Shown in pieces: positions 1 through 7,812 of a stretch of 8,557 nt of DNA. Position 1 is the stretch's first letter. The number at the start of each line of letters is the position of its first letter. Source of the DNA: Paracoccaceae bacterium (GTDB taxonomy: Bacteria > Pseudomonadota > Alphaproteobacteria > Rhodobacterales > Rhodobacteraceae). The stretch covers positions 1 through 8,557 of the forward strand of contig JANSYB010000063.1 in assembly GCA_024742655.1 (NCBI GenBank). Direction: 5' to 3'. Position numbers and translations under genes: made by a program. Under the pieces are notes generated by a model that was given only the letters and a program-made list of their open reading frames with translations, had not been told where the DNA came from and did no database searches.

Positions 1-125
1 CCATGGCAGACGGCACATAGTGACCCATAGATGGATTTGCCAAGCACAATCGCCGAGTCGTCAGCATGTCCAGCCCCCGAGCACACCGCCAGAACCGCCG
101 CAGTCATCGCTGTTTTGAGTTTCAT
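1..125 (-). CDS. Exported c-type cytochrome, N-terminal part only
   Basis: Reading the minus strand from the ATG at 125-123 gives 41 codons before the window ends, so the C-terminus is missing. The first 21 residues form a typical Sec signal peptide: a short basic start (MKLK), a hydrophobic core rich in Ala and Val, and a likely cleavage after Ala in GAGHA-DD. About 15 residues later comes CAVCH (residues 37-41), the CxxCH motif that binds haem c covalently, preceded by GKSIYGSL, the usual helix-1 context of class I cytochromes c. The product should therefore be periplasmic and carry electrons. The partner enzyme lies outside the window. A purine-rich AGGGGG sits about 8 bases before the ATG. 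The cytochrome subtype cannot be told from this fragment, and the gene is too short to have been caught by a length-based ORF search. Confidence 0.85.
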   Translation of the reverse strand, partial: MKLKTAMTAAVLAVCSGAGHADDSAIVLGKSIYGSLCAVCH

Positions 126-234
126 TTTTGTTACCCCCTATCTGGTGTTTGTTTGGCCCCCGGGGCACGTCACGGGAACGTCCGATACGGAAACCGGGGT
201 GACGCCTAGTGTGAAGCGTCCTGCCGCCAGATCA

Positions 235-248
235 TTAACGGTCGTTAA
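235..248. promoter_or_regulatory. TTAACG-gt-CGTTAA dyad upstream of the cytochrome gene
   Basis: A 6-bp perfect inverted repeat (TTAACG / CGTTAA) with a 2-bp spacer lies 110 bp upstream of the cytochrome c start. It also reads as TTAA-N6-TTAA, one base shorter than the TTAA-N7-TTAA pattern known for the alphaproteobacterial regulator CtrA. The symmetry is seen; binding by any protein is a guess. Confidence 0.25.
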
Positions 249-272
249 GAAGAGGTGATTTCATCGCGGATT

Positions 273-295
273 GTCGCGCCGGGTACGGCGCCGAC
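273..295 (-). terminator. GC-rich hairpin after the DUF3422 gene, possible terminator
   Basis: Twenty bases past the DUF3422 stop the sequence can fold into a 9-bp stem: GTCG/CGAC (273-276 with 292-295) plus CGCCG/CGGCG (277-281 with 286-290), with a one-base bulge and a 4-base loop. No T-run follows on the minus strand, so it is not a classical intrinsic terminator. It may protect the 3' end or act with Rho. The rest of the 190-bp gap (126-315) shows no gene. Confidence 0.3.
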
Positions 296-315
296 ATGCG
301 TTCCTTGCGGCGGGA

Positions 316-1596
316 TCAGTCGAGTTTCTTGCGGATCCGCCGGATCATCCACCAGACCAGCCCGACCACCGGCAGGGTGACGAGGGCCGTCAGCATCCCC
401 TTGCTGAGGCCCATCGGCTCGGACAGCGGATAAAGCAGGTAGGCGGCCAGAGACACCGCGTAATAGCTGATCGCCACCACCGACAGCCCCTCGACCGTGC
501 GCTGCAGGCGCAGCTGCATGTCGGCGCGGCGGTTCATGCTTTCCAGCAGGGCCTGGTTCTGGGCGCTGCGCTCAACATCCACACGCGTGCGCAGCAACTC
601 GCCCGCGCGCATGGCGCGATCGGCCATCGCATCCAGCCGTTCTTTCGTCGAGCGCACGGTGCGCATCGCCGGATCATAGCGGCGCATCATGAACTCGCCA
701 AAGGTCTGACGGCCATTGAACCGCTCTTCGCGCAGCACCGAGATACGCTGCTGCACGATCCGCTCATAGGCCGCCGTGGCCCCGAACCGGTAAGAGGTCT
801 GCGCCACCAGCCCCTCCAGTTCCGCCGAGATCGACAGCAGGTCATCAAGCGTGTCCTCGGCCCGGGTCTCTCCGCCCGGCATGTTGCCGATGAGCCCGCT
901 CAGACGCTGATCGAGATCGCCCATCAGGGGGCCCATCTCGCGCACCTTGGCAAGACCCAGCATCGACATGGTCTTGTAGGTCTCGATCTCGCACAGGCGC
1001 TGCACGATGCGCCCCATGCGGCGCGATCCCGCGCCCGGTGCGGCATTGACCAGGAACCGCAGGTGCCCCGCCGGATCGATACGGAAATCCCCTGCGATCA
1101 CGGCGGACTGATCCAGAACGCGGGCCACCGCGACACTGTCGGCCACGAACCAGTCCGCGATCTCGTCGCGCATCGTCTCGTCATCCTTAAGCGTGTTGAT
1201 CCGGATCAGCGCCGAGGTGATCCGGCGGCCCGGCGCATCTTCCAGCCAATCCTCGGGGAAGACCTCGAAATCCGACGGATCGAAGGGGCGCGCACTGACC
1301 CCATCGGTAAAGGCGGTGTAGGTGACGAACTCGGTGTGGCTTTCCCATTTCAGGCGGTACCGGCCCAGCTTGCCCGAGTAATGCGACGCCCCCGGCTGGG
1401 GATGCGGCGCGCCATGGCGATCAAGCAGGGCAGTGAGGTGCTGCAGATCGGCATCCCGATCACGCCCCGCCGCCCCCTCGACCCGCTTGACGGCCAGAAA
1501 CACCGCCGTGGCGGGCACCGCGACAGACGGGAACGGCCGGGCGTGCAGCTCGTTCGTCAACTGGTAGCGGAGAGGATGGTCGTCGATGGGCGGCAT
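316..1596 (-). CDS. DUF3422 family membrane-anchored protein
   Basis: The 426-residue product begins with HPLRYQLTNELHARPF (residues 7-22), the signature of the DUF3422 family, whose biochemical role is not established. The body (about residues 195-370) is rich in charged heptad-like helices and is probably coiled coil. Two hydrophobic segments close the protein (about 368-390 and 400-416), followed by a basic tail (RRIRKKLD), so it is likely an inner-membrane protein with a large cytoplasmic N-terminal domain. No catalytic motif is evident. The ATG at 1596 is preceded by AGGA about 9 bases upstream. The gene is full length for the family as I know it. It stands alone: 190 bp from the cytochrome gene downstream and 266 bp from the small gene upstream. 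Long plus-strand frames across it are shadows of GC-rich codon use. Confidence 0.9.
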   Translation of the reverse strand: MPPIDDHPLRYQLTNELHARPFPSVAVPATAVFLAVKRVEGAAGRDRDADLQHLTALLDRHGAPHPQPGASHYSGKLGRYRLKWESHTEFVTYTAFTDGVSARPFDPSDFEVFPEDWLEDAPGRRITSALIRINTLKDDETMRDEIADWFVADSVAVARVLDQSAVIAGDFRIDPAGHLRFLVNAAPGAGSRRMGRIVQRLCEIETYKTMSMLGLAKVREMGPLMGDLDQRLSGLIGNMPGGETRAEDTLDDLLSISAELEGLVAQTSYRFGATAAYERIVQQRISVLREERFNGRQTFGEFMMRRYDPAMRTVRSTKERLDAMADRAMRAGELLRTRVDVERSAQNQALLESMNRRADMQLRLQRTVEGLSVVAISYYAVSLAAYLLYPLSEPMGLSKGMLTALVTLPVVGLVWWMIRRIRKKLD

Positions 1597-1806
1597 GGGG
1601 CTCGGTCCTGCTCTGTTGCGGCCAATCTACGCGTCACCCGGGGAAATGAAAACGGATTATTTCGCCGCATCAATAGGTTAGCGGGATGCAATTGTATACG
1701 CACGAAAAATGGGCACTCCCGGCACCCTTGCCCGAAAATCGCCCCTTGTAAAACCACCTGTCGCCGGTCGCCGCCAAGGCCGACTCGCAACCGGGCCTCA
1801 GAATGG

Positions 1807-1844
1807 GAAAAGAGGCGCCGAACCTTGTTCAGACGTCTCTTTTC
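1807..1844 (-). terminator. Hairpin terminator of the lysine-rich small gene
   Basis: Arms GAAAAGAGGCG (1807-1817) and CGTCTCTTTTC (1834-1844) pair over 11 bp with one G-T wobble (on the minus-strand transcript this position becomes an A-C mismatch). Inside it GAAC/GTTC (1820-1823 with 1827-1830) extends the fold around a 3-base loop. On the minus strand the stem ends in CTCTTTTCCC, giving a short U-rich tail. It begins 19 bases past the stop at 1863, the expected place for an intrinsic terminator. The A- and T-rich arm ends mean it could also work on the plus strand. Confidence 0.7.
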
Positions 1845-1862
1845 TAAACCTTGCCAGTGCGA

Positions 1863-1982
1863 TCACGCGGCCTTTTTCAAGGCCTTCTTGGCTTGCTTCA
1901 GTTTGGTTTCCTGACGCGCGAGTTTCTTCTTGCGGGTCTTCACTTCCTGCTTCAGCGCCTTGATCTTGGACTTCTTGGACAT
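1863..1982 (-). CDS. 39-residue lysine-rich protein of unknown function
   Basis: The minus strand from ATG 1982-1980 to TGA 1865-1863 encodes 39 residues: starts MSKKSKIKALKQEVKTRKKK and ends KKALKKAA. Fifteen Lys and two Arg against two Glu give a net charge near +15. There are no Cys, Gly, Pro or aromatic residues. Regularly spaced Leu/Ile/Val suggest one long amphipathic helix. Support for it being a real gene: a GGAAAGGAA ribosome binding site ending about 5-8 bases before the ATG, start and stop matched to a leader and a hairpin terminator at 1807-1844, and AAG-rich codons consistent with translation. Such composition fits binding to nucleic acid or ribosomes, but I do not recognise a named family and assign no function. 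Because of its size, gene callers may miss it. Confidence 0.75.
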   Translation of the reverse strand: MSKKSKIKALKQEVKTRKKKLARQETKLKQAKKALKKAA

Positions 1983-2046
1983 GCCTGTTTCCTTTCCATT
2001 CTACAATCACGTTCGCGCGGCAACGCACGAAACGCATATCTAATTG

Positions 2047-2061
2047 ATATACTAAGTATAT
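2047..2061. promoter_or_regulatory. AT-rich perfect palindrome upstream of the small gene
   Basis: ATATACTAAGTATAT is a perfect 7+1+7 palindrome within a strikingly AT-rich stretch (about 2036-2070), 65 bp upstream of the lysine-rich gene and just past the pntB terminator. On the minus strand it contains TATACT, close to a sigma70 -10 box (TATAAT), and TTGAAT lies at its upstream edge. It may be promoter, operator or both. No matching -35/-10 pair with ideal spacing is convincing. Confidence 0.4.
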
Positions 2062-2080
2062 ACATAATTCAACCCCGCCC

Positions 2081-2110
2081 AAAAGAAAGGGCGCCCGTGG
2101 GGCGCCCTTT
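2081..2110 (-). terminator. Intrinsic terminator of the pntAB operon
   Basis: AAAGGGCGCC (2086-2095) and GGCGCCCTTT (2101-2110) form a perfect 10-bp stem with a 5-base loop. On the minus strand the stem is followed by CTTTTGG, a U-rich tail. It lies 25 bases past the pntB stop codon. Confidence 0.85.
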
Positions 2111-2135
2111 GCAGGTTTGAATGGCGTGTCCGCTC

Positions 2136-3635
<1,500 letters not shown>

Positions 3636-3649
3636 TGTCCCCTACCCCC

Positions 3650-5224
3650 TTAAGATTTCTGGAACATGGCGAGCATGCGCCGTGTCACGAGGAAGCCGCC
3701 GAAAATGTTGATCGCCGCCATGAAGATGCCGACACCGGCCAGCAGCGTGATCAGGTACGAACTCGACCCGATCTGGATCAGCGCGCCAAGGATGATGATC
3801 GACGAAATCGCATTCGTGACCGCCATCAGCGGGGTGTGAAGACTGTGACTGACATTCCAGATCACCTGGAAGCCCACGAAAACCGACAGCAGGAAGACGA
3901 TGAAATGCTGCATGAAGCTGGCCGGGGCGACCGTGCCAACCAGCAGCACCAGGAAGCCGCCGGCCGCCAGAAGCCCGACCTGCTGGGTCGTCTGCTTCTT
4001 GAACGCGGCCAGTTCCTGCGCCTTTTTCTCCTCGGGCGTCAGTTCCTTCGGCGCCTCTTTCTTGGGGGCGGCCGCGATGGCCTGCACCTTGGGCGGTGGC
4101 GGTGGATAGGTCACCTCGCCGCCATGGGTGACGGTGGCGCCACGGATCACGTCGTCTTCCATGTCATGCACGACGACGCCGTCTTTCTCGGGCGTCAGGT
4201 CGGTCATCATGTGACGGATATTCGTGGAATACAGCGTCGAGGATTGCGTGGCCATCCGGCTTGGGAAGTCGGTATAGCCGACGATCGTCACACCGTTGTC
4301 GGTGACGATCTTCTCGTCCTTGACGGTCAGATCGCAGTTACCGCCGCGTTCCGCCGCCAGGTCGATGATCACGCTGCCCGGCTTCATCATCTCGACCATG
4401 TCCTTGGTCCAGAGCTTGGGCGCGGGGCGGTTCGGGATCAGCGCGGTGGTGATGACGATGTCGATATCGGGCGCCATCTCACGGAACTTCTCAAGCTGCT
4501 TGGCCTGGAACTCGGGGCTGGACGGCGCGGCATAGCCGCCCGTGGAGGCCCCGTCCTGCGTTTCGTCCGCAAAGTCGAGGAAGACGAATTCAGCCCCCAT
4601 CGATTCGATCTGTTCGGCCACTTCGGGCCGCACGTCGAACGCGTAGGTGATCGCCCCCAGAGAGGTCGACGTGCCGATCGCGGCCAGACCGGCCACACCG
4701 GCGCCCACGACCAGAACCTTGGCCGGCGGCACCTTGCCCGCGGCGGTCACCTGCCCGGTGAAGAAGCGGCCGAAATTGTTGCCCGCCTCGATCACCGCGC
4801 GGTAGCCGGCGATATTGGCCATCGACGACAGCGCATCCATTTTCTGGGCGCGGCTGATGCGCGGCACCATTTCCATGGCGATGACGGTCGCGCCCTTTTC
4901 GGCGGCCATCTTCATGTGCTTTTCGTTCTCGGCCGGATTGAAGAACGAGATCAGCGTCTGGCCCTCGCGCAGGCGCTTGACCTCGGTGTCGGTGGGCACA
5001 CGAACCTTGGCGACGATATCGCAGGTCTTCCACAGCGCGGCCGCGGTCTTGATCACTTCGACCCCCGCCGCCTTGTAGTCGGCATCCGAAAAGCCGGCTT
5101 TTTCGCCGGCACCGGCCTCGATGGCGCATTCATGTCCGAGTTTCTGAAGCGCCTGGGCAGACTCGGGCGTCATCGCGACCCGGGCTTCGCCCTCGTGCAC
5201 TTCCTTAGGTGTTCCGATCTTCAA
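3650..5224 (-). CDS. pntA: NAD(P) transhydrogenase subunit alpha (PntA)
   Basis: PntA binds NAD(H) in domain I and supplies membrane helices to the proton channel, working with PntB. Visible in the 524 residues: KIGTPKE start typical of the family; PRISRAQKMDALSS (121-134) with Arg122, Gln127, Asp130 and Ser133 matching the nicotinamide-contacting loop of the R. rubrum enzyme; Rossmann motif VGAGVAGLAA (173-182) ending at the ribose-binding Asp197; a Pro/Ala/Lys linker (374-402, five prolines in a row); and four membrane helices from about 415, including SHSLHTPLMAVTNAISS (459-475). This is the one-chain form, unlike R. rubrum, where alpha is split in two. The start is TTG at 5224: an in-frame stop lies 24 bases upstream with no ATG or GTG between, the next ATG is codon 18 inside the conserved domain, and GGGGGA sits 8 bases before the TTG. 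Confidence 0.97.
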   Translation of the reverse strand: MKIGTPKEVHEGEARVAMTPESAQALQKLGHECAIEAGAGEKAGFSDADYKAAGVEVIKTAAALWKTCDIVAKVRVPTDTEVKRLREGQTLISFFNPAENEKHMKMAAEKGATVIAMEMVPRISRAQKMDALSSMANIAGYRAVIEAGNNFGRFFTGQVTAAGKVPPAKVLVVGAGVAGLAAIGTSTSLGAITYAFDVRPEVAEQIESMGAEFVFLDFADETQDGASTGGYAAPSSPEFQAKQLEKFREMAPDIDIVITTALIPNRPAPKLWTKDMVEMMKPGSVIIDLAAERGGNCDLTVKDEKIVTDNGVTIVGYTDFPSRMATQSSTLYSTNIRHMMTDLTPEKDGVVVHDMEDDVIRGATVTHGGEVTYPPPPPKVQAIAAAPKKEAPKELTPEEKKAQELAAFKKQTTQQVGLLAAGGFLVLLVGTVAPASFMQHFIVFLLSVFVGFQVIWNVSHSLHTPLMAVTNAISSIIILGALIQIGSSSYLITLLAGVGIFMAAINIFGGFLVTRRMLAMFQKS

Positions 5225-5232
5225 TTCTTCAT
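5221..5232 (-). promoter_or_regulatory. Three-codon ORF overlapping the pntA TTG start
   Basis: ATG-AAG-AAT-TGA lies out of frame directly before pntA, and its stop TGA overlaps the TTG start as TTGA. The only Shine-Dalgarno-like sequence (GGGGGA, 5233-5238) abuts this ATG with no spacing but is well placed for the TTG, so initiation at the ATG is doubtful. It could still compete or couple. Recorded mainly because automatic callers may be misled here. Confidence 0.25.
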
Positions 5233-5359
5233 TCCCCCGTATCGTTCAAACGGTTTTGGCTTGATGCAGCAGCGCTCGCAAAAGTCAGCGTGATGTAGGA
5301 CGGACGCGCGTTATTTCACATTTTTTTACAAGTTGGAATGCAGCTATTGTCGCACTGTG

Positions 5360-5809
5360 TCAAATCCAACGCCGTGTTTTCTGGCAATAACGGGCAAAAT
5401 CGGCCCGGAATTTGCGGCGCAGGCGGTTTTCTTCCCCGACAATGAAGCGGGTTTCGATGACCCAGACGAACAGCGGGACCAGCGGCAGCGACAGCACCGC
5501 GTCCCAACGCAGGATCAGCCCGGTCAGCACCAGCGCATCCCCGAGGTAAATGGGATTGCGCGACCGCGAGAAGATACCGGTGGTCACCAGCCGGTCGGCC
5601 TCGAGATGCGGGATGGGCGTCGTCTTGTGCCGGCGCAACTCGTAAAGCGCCAGCAGCATCAGGAGCAGGCCGCCGCCGACAAGGACGCCGCCCGCAAAAT
5701 CCGCCCACGCCCCGCCAAAGCTCAGCCCCATGGGAAAACGCGTGGCCTGCAGCCAGGTCAGCATCCCGAACCCCACGAGCCAGACCGGCGGCAGATCGAC
5801 CCATTTCAT
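5360..5809 (-). CDS. Small membrane methyltransferase of the ICMT/PEMT-like family
   Basis: The 149-residue product has four predicted membrane segments (about 8-24, 36-56, 88-101, 103-122). Between and after them are the family marks of isoprenylcysteine carboxyl methyltransferase / phospholipid methyltransferase-like proteins: HKTTPIPHLEADRLVTTG (61-78), the SAM-site-related RSRNPIYLG (82-90), and EENRLRRKFRADFARYCQ (126-143) ending in RRWI. Such enzymes are integral inner-membrane proteins that transfer methyl from S-adenosylmethionine; bacterial substrates are mostly unknown. The ATG at 5809 is chosen over an open frame reaching 5980 because the extra 57 residues are non-family sequence antisense-like in composition and overlap the previous gene; an AAAGGG lies about 9 bases upstream. 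It follows the MBL-fold gene by 49 bases and is probably in the same transcript. The substrate is not assigned. Confidence 0.88.
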   Translation of the reverse strand: MKWVDLPPVWLVGFGMLTWLQATRFPMGLSFGGAWADFAGGVLVGGGLLLMLLALYELRRHKTTPIPHLEADRLVTTGIFSRSRNPIYLGDALVLTGLILRWDAVLSLPLVPLFVWVIETRFIVGEENRLRRKFRADFARYCQKTRRWI

Positions 5810-5858
5810 CGCAAAGCCCTTTCGTCGCGCAGGCGGAAAATGCAACCCCGCCCGGGCG

Positions 5859-6806
5859 TCATTCCCATTCCATCTCCTCGTAGACGCGCCCCGCATTCTT
5901 GGTGGCCAGTTCCTCGAACGTGTCGAGATGGGCCCATTGCGACTGATCCACGTAATAGGCCTCGGCCAGTTCGCCACCATTGTCGATATGCTCGCCGATC
6001 TTGGCGCGCAGATCCTTGAGATAATCCGTGGTGTAGCGCGTCACCTGCGCCATGTTCGTGGGATGCCCGTGGCCGGGGATCACGTAGGTGGCGCCCAGAT
6101 CGGTAAAGGGTCCGTCGAAGGTTTCGATCCAGCACCTGGTGCAGGCGCCCTCGAAAATGGGCGGCATGCGTTCGTGGAACGCCATGTCGCCGGCGATGAC
6201 GATGGACCATTGCGGGATCCAGACCTGCGTGTCCCCGGGCCCATGCGCGGGGCCCAGATGCAGGATCTCGAATGTCACATCGCCCATGGTCAGGTCGTAG
6301 CGGTCCTCGAAGCTGAGATTTGGGACCACGACGGTCGTGCCCTCGGCCTTGTCGCGGTTGTAGCGCTCCATGCCCTGCAGAATGAAATCTCCCTCGGCCT
6401 CGATTTCCTCGATCGCCTCGACATGGGCAAGAATATCCACCCCCTGCTCGGCCCAGTAGGAATTGCCGAGCATGGCATGCCCCTGCCCGTTCTCGTTGAT
6501 GACCAGCTTGACGGGCTGATCGGTCACCAGCTTGATCTCGTCATGCAGCGCGCGGGCCAATCGGTAGGACGCGCCGCCGTTGACAACGACCACCCCGTCG
6601 CCGGTGACGACGAAGCTGAGATTGTTGTTGTGGCCCGCGTTTTCATAGGTCGGCGGGGCCGTGGCCCCGATGGCGGAAAACACGTGCGGAATGAACTCCA
6701 CAGGTTTGGAATAGAGTTCCGATTGCGGGTATTGGTCGGCGATGTCTTCTGAGGCCAGCGCGGGCATCGCCAGCACGAAGGCCAGAATGGCGGTCAGGCG
6801 TGTCAT
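5859..6806 (-). CDS. Periplasmic MBL-fold protein with altered metal site
   Basis: 315 residues with a signal peptide (MTRLTAILAFVLAMPALA-SE, cleavage near 18). The metallo-beta-lactamase fold is clear: GDGVVVVNGG (69-78), KLVINENGQGHAMLGN (100-115), HLGPAHGPGDTQVW (183-196), IAGDMAFHERMPP (204-216) and PGHGHP (244-249). The usual HxHxDH motif should fall at 106-111, but the sequence is N-G-Q-G-H-A: the positions of the two first His, the Asp and the last His hold Asn106, Gln108, His110 and Ala111. The later ligands His188, Asp207 and His246 remain, and the common Asp of VDTG is Asn76. A CTRC pair (222-225) is also unusual. The enzyme may bind one metal or none; substrate unknown. Start: ATG at 6806 with a strong GGAGGGAGGA site 4-5 bases upstream; the frame stays open to 7862 but that part is antisense to the SDR gene. 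Confidence 0.88.
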   Translation of the reverse strand: MTRLTAILAFVLAMPALASEDIADQYPQSELYSKPVEFIPHVFSAIGATAPPTYENAGHNNNLSFVVTGDGVVVVNGGASYRLARALHDEIKLVTDQPVKLVINENGQGHAMLGNSYWAEQGVDILAHVEAIEEIEAEGDFILQGMERYNRDKAEGTTVVVPNLSFEDRYDLTMGDVTFEILHLGPAHGPGDTQVWIPQWSIVIAGDMAFHERMPPIFEGACTRCWIETFDGPFTDLGATYVIPGHGHPTNMAQVTRYTTDYLKDLRAKIGEHIDNGGELAEAYYVDQSQWAHLDTFEELATKNAGRVYEEMEWE

Positions 6807-6831
6807 GGAATCCTCCCTCCGATGATGGGGG

Positions 6832-6861
6832 ATCATACGCATTCGGTTTTGTGAATGTCTA
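6832..6861 (-). promoter_or_regulatory. Sigma70-type promoter for the MBL-fold/methyltransferase unit
   Basis: On the minus strand TAGACA (6861-6856; 5 of 6 match to TTGACA) and TATGAT (6837-6832; 5 of 6 match to TATAAT) are separated by 18 bases. Transcription would start near 6825, leaving a leader of about 20 bases that contains the strong ribosome binding site of the MBL-fold gene. Confidence 0.6.
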
Positions 6862-6870
6862 GGGGGTGCG

Positions 6871-6917
6871 TGTCGGGCCTTGCGATCGGTCGCGCGGCTT
6901 GCCACGGTGGCCCGACA
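6871..6917 (+). promoter_or_regulatory. Inverted repeat in the leader of the SDR gene
   Basis: TGTCGGGCC (6871-6879) and GGCCCGACA (6909-6917) are perfect 9-bp inverted arms around a 29-base spacer. Inside lies a smaller hairpin, GCGA/TCGC (6882-6885 with 6890-6893). The right arm ends 3 bases before the GGAGGG ribosome binding site (6921-6926) of the SDR gene. It could fold as an RNA element that affects translation, or be a DNA operator between the two divergent genes. No known riboswitch is recognised. Confidence 0.45.
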
Positions 6918-6932
6918 GACGGAGGGCTCGGC

Positions 6933-7682
6933 ATGCTGGAAGGCAAACACGCATTGGTGACCGGTGGCGGCACGGGCATCGGGCTGGCGATTGCGCAGGG
7001 CCTTGCTGAGGCGGGCGCACAGGTCACGATCACCGGGCGGCGCGTGGACGTGCTCGAGGCGGTGGCGGGCGGCGGGCTGCATCCGCAGGTGATGGATGTC
7101 AGCATCGAGGCCAGCGTCGCGGATGGCGTGGCGGCGGCGGTCAAGGCGCGCGGCCCGGTGCAAATCTGCATTCCCAATGCCGGCATCGCGGAGGGGCGTG
7201 CCGTGCACAAGACCGACACAGAATTCTGGCGCCGGATCATGGCGACCAACCTGGATGGCGCCTTCTGGACAGTGCGCGAATGCCTGACCGGGATGCGGCA
7301 GACCGATTGGGGCCGGGTCATCGCGATTTCGTCCATTGCGGGATTGAAGGGACTGAAGGGGGCGGCCGCCTATACCGCCTCGAAACACGGGATGATCGGC
7401 CTCATCCGTGCGCTGAGCGAGGATTACCTGGGCCAGCCCTTCACGTTCAACGCGGTCTGCCCCGGCTACGTTGACACCGAGATCGTCACCCGCAACGTGG
7501 ATGCGATCAGCGAAAGGGCAGGCGTGAGTGCCGAGGCCGCCCGGGAGATGATGGTGGGCGCCAACAAGCACAAGCGCCTGATCGCCCCCGAGGAGGTGGC
7601 CGCGGCGGTGCTCTGGCTGGTGGGCCCGGGATCGGACAGCGTGAACGGACAGGCGATAGAGATCGCCGGCGGGCAGTTCTGA
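6933..7682 (+). CDS. Short-chain dehydrogenase/reductase (SDR), NAD(P)-dependent
   Basis: A classical 249-residue SDR, normal length for the family. It has the cofactor motif TGGGTGIG (10-17), NAG (82-84), and the catalytic tetrad Asn106, Ser134, Tyr147 and Lys151 (AYTASKHG). PGYVDTE (178-184) and the C-terminal KRLIAPEEVAAAVLWLV (214-230) resemble 3-hydroxybutyrate dehydrogenases and 3-oxoacyl reductases. Two Arg after the second strand (TGRR, 34-37) hint at NADP(H). The exact substrate cannot be told. The ATG at 6933 is chosen because it has GGAGGG 6 bases upstream and begins the Rossmann fold at once (MLEGKHALVTGG); an upstream in-frame ATG at 6855 would add 26 non-family residues spanning an inverted repeat. 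It is divergent from the MBL-fold gene with 126 bp between starts. Confidence 0.93.
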   Translation: MLEGKHALVTGGGTGIGLAIAQGLAEAGAQVTITGRRVDVLEAVAGGGLHPQVMDVSIEASVADGVAAAVKARGPVQICIPNAGIAEGRAVHKTDTEFWRRIMATNLDGAFWTVRECLTGMRQTDWGRVIAISSIAGLKGLKGAAAYTASKHGMIGLIRALSEDYLGQPFTFNAVCPGYVDTEIVTRNVDAISERAGVSAEAAREMMVGANKHKRLIAPEEVAAAVLWLVGPGSDSVNGQAIEIAGGQF

Positions 7683-7762
7683 AATGACCGCGGTGGGTCG
7701 AAAATCCGTATCGGGGAAACGCAAACACGCTGTTGGACCCGAAGCCCTTGTGTCCAGGGCCG

Positions 7763-7798
7763 GATGCCTCCGGCGGGAGTATTTTGGGAACAGTGAAA
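7763..7798 (+). repeat. Interspersed intergenic repeat, first copy
   Basis: This stretch contains a short stem CTCC-GGCG-GGAG (7768-7779), then TATTTTG and a purine-rich ACAGTGAAAG tail. The layout (GC hairpin, GGAGTATTTT, then a GA-rich tail) matches a dispersed non-coding repeat that I recall from many Rhodobacteraceae genomes. The hairpin followed by TATTTT may also serve as a terminator for the SDR gene, 81 bases upstream. Confidence 0.6.
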
Positions 7799-7812
7799 GA
7801 GGTGCCCGCCTC

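Noticed and set aside
1691..1702. TTGTATAC half-site resembling a GntR-type operator
   Set aside because: Only one half matches; the other half of the expected palindrome is absent.
1705..1733. Terminator-like GGGCA/TGCCC hairpin followed by ATTTTT on the minus strand
   Set aside because: The stem is only 5 bp with a 13-base loop, and a better terminator for the upstream small gene is at 1807-1844.
271..1914. Long plus-strand open frame across the DUF3422 gene
   Set aside because: It is antisense to a clear family member, is full of His/Arg/Gln typical of reversed GC-rich codons, and lacks a ribosome binding site or any recognisable domain.
5810..5980. N-terminal extension of the methyltransferase
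   Set aside because: It would overlap the end of the MBL-fold gene and adds sequence without family similarity or hydrophobic segments.
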